Shown here: piece after piece, positions 45,582 through 53,546 of the stretch
How positions within the stretch are numbered: position 1 is the stretch's first letter
Layout of the letters: every line of letters begins with the position of its first letter
Assembly (NCBI GenBank): GCA_029782215.1
Contig: JAKOVD010000089.1
Span: 1-53,546, forward strand
Length of the DNA: 53,546 bases
Direction: 5' to 3'
Origin: Chloroflexota bacterium
GTDB taxonomy: Bacteria > Chloroflexota > Anaerolineae > J102
Notes under the pieces: model-generated
Databases searched by the model: none
Seen by the model: the letters and a program-made list of their open reading frames with translations, nothing else
What the model was told of the DNA's origin: nothing
Program-made: the position numbers and the translations under genes

Positions 45582-47740
45582 AGCCATCTATCCGAACGTT
45601 AGGCGAGATTCTTTACTCGCCAAGTCAGTATGTGATCCCTGTCTTCCAGCGGAACTACCGGTGGGAGGAGCCTCAATGGAGCAAGCTCTGGGAAAACGTC
45701 ATCGAGATACAGAGCCCCAACAAGCGGGGGAATCACTTCCTGGGATTCCTGGTGTTTGTGTCAGAGCTCCCTCAGCCTGGGCAAAACACGACCTTCTACC
45801 TGGTCGATGGTCAGCAGCGTCTGGCCAGCTCTTCCATCCTATTGGCGGCTGTTCGCAATATCGCCCGGAAGCTGGGCGAATTGGAGCTTGCAGATGAGAT
45901 CCACCAGTACTATCTGGTTCATCCGCTGAAGAAGGGCGAACAACACTATCGGTTGCTGCCGAAGGAACGCGATCACGACAACTACCTAGCACTTATTGCC
46001 GGGAAGAACACAGCGGCAGGCCGTATGGCCGATGCGCTGCGGTACTTCGAAGCCAAAGTCGCAACCCGGGCGTTGGATTCCCCTGAGCGTCTGCGGCCGC
46101 TGTTCGACACGATCTGCCAGCGGCTCGAGTTCATGTGCGCTACCCTTGAGACCGAAAACGCATACAACATCTTCAAGAGTCTGAATTCAACCGGCGTACC
46201 ACTGGGACCGGCCGATCTCATCCGGAACTTCGTGTTCATGCATGTTCCGCCGGGGGAGCAGGATGAATTCGACCGTGAACTGTGGGCGCCGCTGGAAGAG
46301 CGCTTCATAGGCGCGAACGGTACGCTGGATGAAGAGCAGTTCTCCAGCTTTTTCCGTGATTACCTGATGTCTAGGCAAGACACCGGGTACATTTCGCCTA
46401 GAGAGACATTCTCGACTTTCGAGGCGAAGTTCGAGGCCACTGATTTTTCGCCAAGGGAGCTTGCGAATGCGCTTGTCAAAAGCGCCCAGGATTACGCCAT
46501 CATCTCAGGTCAGCGCGTCGACAAGAGCGTCCAAGTAACAGAGGCTCTTACAGGTCTCAATCAACTTGAGAGTTCAACCACCTATCCGCTCATACTGGCG
46601 TTGTTCGCGCAGCGTGCCAATGGTGCGATAGGCCATGATCAGTTGGCGCATGCCATCGACTGCCTAAGCGGTTTCATCCTCCGCCGGTTTGTTTGTGGCG
46701 AAAGCTCCCGAGGTTACGGACGGATGTTTGCCCGCGCAGTCGGGAAAGCAGGTGATGACCCATTCAAGCTCCTCGAACCGTATCTGCATGAGCGTGGTTG
46801 GCCCGACGACCGGCGGTTTCAGGCAGCATTTGTAGCGTTTCCGCTCTATCAGCGCGGATACACGCGAGCCGTCCTGGTTGCTCTTGAACGCGATCGAAAG
46901 CACAAGGAGCCCGCCGATCTGACAGATGCGGAGATCGAGCACATTCTTCCCCAGACGCTTAGTGATGCCTGGCGCGAAGCGCTGGGAGCCGAGGCCGAGA
47001 GTATCCACGCCGAGTGGCTGCATCGGCCCGGCAATCTGACGTTGAGCGCTTATAACGTGGAACTGTGGAACCACCCGTTTGGGAAGAAGCGCGCGAGATA
47101 TGCAGAAAGCAACATCGTACTCACCCGTGAACTTGCAGACTACCAGAACTGGACTGCGAACGAAATTCGAGAGCGGGGCGAGCAACTCGCGCAGGAGGCT
47201 GCCAGGATATGGATCGGTCCGAAGGAACCCGTGGCTGTCATCCAGCCAGGCGATGGTCATGCTAGTGCCGTCTCAGGAGGGGTGAGCCTGTCCAACACGA
47301 AGCAGCTCCAGTCGGATTATTGGACGCAGTTTCTATCAGTGCTTGCCGTCCAGGACAATTCTGCCAAGACCCGCCGACCGCCGGCAGAATCCTGGATGAG
47401 CTTTGGCATTGGTCACTCCGGCTTCGATCTGGAGACATTCATCAGCGTTCGGAAGCACCATGTGGGTGTGGCGGTGCGGATCGCGGGAACGAACAAAGCG
47501 GAACACTTTCACAAGTTTTATGCCCAGAGAAATGCAATTGAGGAGGAGATTGGGGAAGCCCTGACATGGTATGAACTGCCGGACAAGAAGTCCAGCTACG
47601 CATCCCTTTACCTGCACGATTCCGATCCCAAGGATCGTTCCCTGTGGCCCACGCAGCATGCGTGGATTATTGACACGCTGGAGGCCTTTCGTCGCTGCTT
47701 CAGTGGCAGAGTAGAAGACCTGACAGCCCCGGCGAAGTAA
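45578..47740 (+). CDS. DUF262-DUF1524-DUF4268 protein (GmrSD-like nuclease) in the type I operon
   Basis: A 720-residue protein. N-terminal DUF262 (ParB/Srx-like nucleotidase): VIPVFQRNYRWEE (~19-31) and the signature VDGQQRL (~76-80), then FKSLNSTGVPLGPADLIRN. The central DUF1524 His-Me finger nuclease has AEIEHILPQTL (~450) and HRPGNLTLSAYN (~482). A C-terminal DUF4268-like domain (WTQFLSVLAV to FRRCFSGRV, ~585-715) is seen. GmrSD proteins cut modified phage DNA in an NTP-dependent way; DUF262 genes also ride in type I loci. It is coupled to hsdS (ATGA) and followed by hsdR after 9 nt. GC is lower than in hsdM. Whether it cuts modified DNA is inference. Confidence 0.88.
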
Positions 47741-47749
47741 CCGCCTGAA

Positions 47750-50920
<3,171 letters not shown>

Positions 50921-51005
50921 TGCTTTGGCCGCAGGCGATACGAAAGGGCCAACTGGCCCCGGTCAGCGTAAGTCGCAGAAAGCCATTGATCCTGAGGTGC
51001 CAAGC

Positions 51006-51443
51006 ATGGAAGAACATGTGAGTATTGAAGAGTTCCGGCGCGTCATCGGTACGCTCCCTGCTGACGAACCGATCGACAACCCCAGGGTATGGTATCGGAC
51101 GCAGAAAGAGCATTGGCTCGGTTGGCTTGAGGACTACAATGAAAAGAGCACCTATGGCCGGAAGATCGGCCAGAAGCGCGACGCCAGGTTTGCCTATAAC
51201 CATGTCGTCAACTATCAGATGCTTCTCTGGCTGATCGAGGCGGCCGGCATGAGGGAAGAGCTGGTGGATGCAGCGTTCGAGGCCGCTGCCAAAGGCACGA
51301 CTTTGATGCAGCGTTCAGGTGCAATACGCAAGGTCGTGCCTTGGTCGGAAGTGTATGCCATGTTTTGGGGTGAGGCTGCCCGAAGGTCGGCCACATCCAT
51401 CACTCCCCTCGGACGCTTGCGCCGCCTTTTCCACCGTGAGTAA
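51006..51443 (+). CDS. Unrecognised 145-residue protein after hsdR
   Basis: ATG 51006 opens a 145-residue frame: EEFRRVIGTLPADEPIDNPRVWYRTQKEHWLGWLEDYNEKSTYGRK, then ARFAYNHVVNYQMLLWLIEAAGMREELVDAAFEAAAKGT and VPWSEVYAMFWGE. It is predicted helical, slightly acidic, and has no membrane segment or catalytic motif I recognise. It begins 85 nt after hsdR on the same strand and could be the last gene of the RM operon or independent; codon use is normal. No family assigned. Confidence 0.65.
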   Translation: MEEHVSIEEFRRVIGTLPADEPIDNPRVWYRTQKEHWLGWLEDYNEKSTYGRKIGQKRDARFAYNHVVNYQMLLWLIEAAGMREELVDAAFEAAAKGTTLMQRSGAIRKVVPWSEVYAMFWGEAARRSATSITPLGRLRRLFHRE

Positions 51444-51504
51444 CGACGTTCGCATCATCACCCCCCAACCCCTCCCTCACGGTCGGCGCTCTGAAGTGGG
51501 CGGC

Positions 51505-51530
51505 CACAGGGGGACCGCCCCTACGGGCCA
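51505..51530 (+). repeat. Half copy of the GGGGCGA family
   Basis: ACAGGGGGACCGCCCCTACG is a partial unit with the conserved CGCCCCTACG tail, between the 51006 gene and the glycosyltransferase. Confidence 0.5.
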
Positions 51531-51562
51531 CCTGCCACCTGCTGCCTGCCACCTGCCACCTG
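51528..51562 (+). repeat. Five CCACCTG heptamers before the glycosyltransferase start
   Basis: CCACCTG, CCACCTG, CTGCCTG, CCACCTG, CCACCTG, then CTCCCC and the ATG at 51569. The arrangement mirrors uvrB, where the same heptamer in the same orientation ends with CCCC before ATG. Confidence 0.85.
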
Positions 51563-51568
51563 CTCCCC

Positions 51569-52579
51569 ATGATCTCCCTCATCTCCACCGTCTATAACGA
51601 AGGCGCGGCCATCCGGCGGCTGCTGGACACGATTGCCGGGCAGACGCTGCCGCCGGACGAGATCGTGATCGTGGACGGCGGCTCCGGCGATGATACGGTG
51701 GCGCAGATGCAGGCCTACACGGACCGGCTGCCGCTGCGCGTGCTGGTGGAGCCGGGCGCCAACATCTCGCGCGGCCGCAACGTCGCCATTGCCGCCGCCC
51801 GAGGGGACATCATCGCCGTCACCGACGCCGGCACGCGCCTGGAGCCCACCTGGCTGGAGGACCTCACCCGGCCCCTGCGCCAGGACCCGGCTGTGCAGGC
51901 GGTCGCCGGCTTCTTCCTGCCCGATCCCACGACGCCCTTTGAGTTGGCGATGGGCGCCACGGTCCTCCCGCAGCCCGAGGAGATCGACCCCGCCACCTTC
52001 CTCCCTTCCAGCCGCTCGGTGGCCTTTCGCAAGACCGTCTGGGAGCAGGTAGGCGGCTACCCGGAGTGGCTCGATTACTGCGAGGACCTGGTTTACGACT
52101 TCAAGGTGCGCGACGCCGTGGGGCCTTTTACCTGGGCGCCCGACGCCGTCGCCCACTTCCGCCCGCGGGGCACGCTGGTCAGCTTCTTAAAACAGTACTA
52201 CCGCTACAGCCGCGGGGACGGCAAGGCCGACCTCTGGCGCAAGCGCCACGCTATCCGCTATGCCACCTACCTGGCGGCGGCGCCCCTGCTCCTTGTCCTG
52301 GGCAAGCGCTTCAGCCCGCTCTTCTGGCTGCTGGGCCTCATCGGTTTCGGCGCCTACTGCGCCACGCCCTACCGCCGCCTGGTCAGGCTCTGGCAGCGCC
52401 CGCTCGTGGGCGGGCGTCTGCTCAGCGCGACTAATAAGGTCGTTACCCTCATCCTCGTGCCTGTCATCCGCCTCACCGGGGATGTCGCCAAGATGCTCGG
52501 CTACCCGGTGGGCGTGTGGTGGCGGATGAGAAGGAGAAGTCCGACTTCTCAAAGAAGTCGGACTTCTGAACAGAGATGA
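51569..52579 (+). CDS. Family 2 glycosyltransferase
   Basis: A 336-residue GT-A enzyme. The start ISLISTVYNEGAAIRRLLDTIAGQTLPPDEIVIVDGGSGDDT, the DxD-like IAVTDAGTRLEPTWLEDL, and YCEDLVYDFKVRDAVGPFTW are characteristic. The C-terminal third has two or three membrane segments (TYLAAAPLLLVLGKRF, FWLLGLIGFGAYCATP). It probably adds sugars to a lipid or surface polymer; substrate unknown. Its last ~14 residues (RRRSPTSQRSRTSEQR) come from the 15-bp palindrome array. The ATG has no Shine-Dalgarno but directly follows the heptamer tract. Confidence 0.9.
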   Translation: MISLISTVYNEGAAIRRLLDTIAGQTLPPDEIVIVDGGSGDDTVAQMQAYTDRLPLRVLVEPGANISRGRNVAIAAARGDIIAVTDAGTRLEPTWLEDLTRPLRQDPAVQAVAGFFLPDPTTPFELAMGATVLPQPEEIDPATFLPSSRSVAFRKTVWEQVGGYPEWLDYCEDLVYDFKVRDAVGPFTWAPDAVAHFRPRGTLVSFLKQYYRYSRGDGKADLWRKRHAIRYATYLAAAPLLLVLGKRFSPLFWLLGLIGFGAYCATPYRRLVRLWQRPLVGGRLLSATNKVVTLILVPVIRLTGDVAKMLGYPVGVWWRMRRRSPTSQRSRTSEQR

Positions 52580-52635
52580 GAAGTCCGACTTCTTCAAGAA
52601 GTCGGACTTCTGGGCGTTCAAGAAGTCGGACTTCT
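52535..52635. repeat. Array of five 15-bp AGAAGTC(C/G)GACTTCT palindromes
   Basis: Copies at 52535-52549, 52553-52567, 52579-52593, 52597-52611 and 52621-52635. Centres alternate C, G, C, G, G, so copies 1 and 2 form a 15-bp hairpin with loop CAA, and copies 3 and 4 another with loop TCA. The array spans the meeting point of two convergent genes: copies 1-2 are coding in the glycosyltransferase and copy 5 in the carbonic anhydrase. Confidence 0.9.
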
Positions 52636-53298
52636 GAGGGGGCTGGGGGTTTCCAGGAGCGCCACGGCCTGGCGGAAGCGCGGCATGATCTCGGCGGCGC
52701 CGCTGATGCTGACCTCCAGATCGCGCAGCAGGCCGTCGTGCACGCCGTAGATGCAGCCGTGCACGCTCACCTCCTGCCCGCGGCGCCAGGCCTGCTGCAG
52801 GACCGTGGTCTGGCAGACGTTGACGACCTGTTCGATCACGTTCAGCTCGCACAGACGGTCCCAGCGCGCCGCCCTATCCTCGATCGCCGCCAAGGGCTCC
52901 CGGTACTTTTCCGCCACGTCCTGGATGTGGCGCAGCCAGTTGTCGATCAGTCCGTGTGAGGCGTCATGCAGGGCAGCGTGAACGCCGCCGCAGCCGTAGT
53001 GGCCGCAGACGACGATCGTCTTCACCCGGAGCACCTCGACTGCATACTGGATGACGGACAGGCAGTTGAGGTCGGTGTGGACGACCACGTTGGCCACGTT
53101 GCGATGGACGAAGATCTCGCCCGGCGCCATGCCTGTCACCTGTGTGGCCGGAATGCGGCTGTCGGCGCATCCGATCCACAGGTAAGCCGGCCTCTGCTGT
53201 TGTGACAGGTTACGAAAGAACTGCGGGTCGCGTGCCACGACTTGGGCGGCCCAGTCGCGGTTCTTGTCGATCAGGATCTGGAGATCGCTGGGGCTCAT
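52618..53298 (-). CDS. Beta-carbonic anhydrase
   Basis: A 226-residue beta-class carbonic anhydrase. Zinc and active-site residues are intact: Cys44-Ala-Asp46-Ser-Arg48 in GCADSRIP, His100 and Cys103 in CGHYGCGG. It converts CO2 to bicarbonate in the cytoplasm. AAAGGA lies just before ATG 53298. The last residues (LRSPTS) derive from the palindrome array. An AACGTT octamer tract lies in its upstream region (53333-53354). A possible upstream frame ends with TGA overlapping this ATG. Confidence 0.96.
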   Translation of the reverse strand: MSPSDLQILIDKNRDWAAQVVARDPQFFRNLSQQQRPAYLWIGCADSRIPATQVTGMAPGEIFVHRNVANVVVHTDLNCLSVIQYAVEVLRVKTIVVCGHYGCGGVHAALHDASHGLIDNWLRHIQDVAEKYREPLAAIEDRAARWDRLCELNVIEQVVNVCQTTVLQQAWRRGQEVSVHGCIYGVHDGLLRDLEVSISGAAEIMPRFRQAVALLETPSPLRSPTS

Positions 53299-53546
53299 GG
53301 TTTTCCTTTCTCGGATCCACCGGTGACCACTTCGTTCGAACGTTCAAACGTTGACTCTGCTGAAAGAAGCTGATCTTTAACAACTACAACCAAGCTCGGC
53401 GTGTGACCAGCGGCTGGTAAGCGACGGTCGCGGATACGAGCGAGATGCCACAAGGTGCGCTGCCGCGATGGCCAGTGGGCTGCGGCTTGCGTACAGGCTG
53501 GGGTCGGAATGCGAAATGTGGCCTGGCTGGGGGCTGTTGTCGCGGC
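53297..53546 (-). CDS. Possible C-terminal end of an upstream gene, cut by the window edge
   Basis: A minus-strand frame is open from the right edge for ~82 codons (for example RTLWHLARIRDRRLPAAGHTP then VVVVKDQLLSAESTFERSNEVV) and ends at TGA overlapping the carbonic anhydrase ATG (CCATGA). It has no start in the window and I recognise no family; part of it (FERSN) is the AACGTT repeat. It may be a chance open frame in GC-rich DNA. Confidence 0.25.
53333..53354. repeat. AACGTT octamer tract upstream of carbonic anhydrase
   Basis: CGTTCG, AACGTTCA and AACGTTGA in tandem, the same octamer as 36124-36159 but shorter. It lies ~35-55 nt before the start codon. Confidence 0.65.

Noticed and set aside
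52535..52635. Insertion sequence ends or attachment site
   Set aside because: No transposase or integrase near, no target duplication; five palindromic copies fit a small dispersed repeat better.

Overview
The window is high-GC chromosomal DNA, most likely from a member of the Chloroflexota (Anaerolineae-like). The indications are: rpmF-fabD-fabG-Asp23-nusB housekeeping order; a large secreted protein with YCF48/BNR-type repeats and a C-terminal YLPLLRK; two zinc-ribbon ribosomal proteins (L32, L28); weak or absent Shine-Dalgarno sites next to good -10/-35 boxes; and many short dispersed repeats at gene edges. The phylum is an inference from gene content and style; no rRNA is present to prove it. 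No tRNA, rRNA, CRISPR array or intact transposase was found.

Left part (1-19.9 kb). A cut-off gene runs off the left edge. Then come yceD-rpmF with a strong terminator, fabD-fabG (fatty acid synthesis), an Asp23-family gene overlapping nusB, and tatA/tatC (twin-arginine export). Next are a cyclic 2,3-diphosphoglycerate synthetase-like GTPase, an EamA permease, a CYTH-CHAD polyphosphate protein, a FrnE-type DsbA protein and a P-type cation ATPase. A gyrase A subunit follows with an unusual ~285-residue Pro/Ala/Lys tail, then uvrB and a two-domain rhodanese.

Middle part (19.9-37 kb). This holds a membrane-anchored protein resembling a degenerate peptidase, a DUF4139 protein and a small toxin-antitoxin-like pair (BECR-fold nuclease plus DUF2283). 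The minus-strand series coaD-recG-degV-MFS-fakA-Asp23 follows, divergent from rpmB; it resembles the Firmicutes rpmB-yloU-yloV-recG neighbourhood, and DegV/FakA point to fatty acid phosphorylation. A run of small metabolic genes follows: acyl-CoA-binding protein, hotdog thioesterase, GlcG/HbpS-like protein, helix-hairpin-helix membrane protein, HEAT-like protein, an SHMT-family PLP enzyme and a methyltransferase.

Right part (37-53.5 kb). After the large secreted repeat protein comes a repeat-rich spacer, a frameshifted hicB relic and a DUF5946 protein. A type I restriction-modification operon follows (hsdM-hsdS-[DUF262/DUF1524/DUF4268 nuclease]-hsdR, then an unrecognised small gene). The hsdS recognition domain and the inserted nuclease gene are visibly less GC-rich than their neighbours. 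A family 2 glycosyltransferase and a beta-carbonic anhydrase converge on an array of 15-bp palindromes. The accessory interest lies in the restriction locus with its embedded GmrSD-like protein, the leaderless toxin-like operon, the gyrase tail, and at least five families of short repeats that sit at start and stop codons of ordinary genes.
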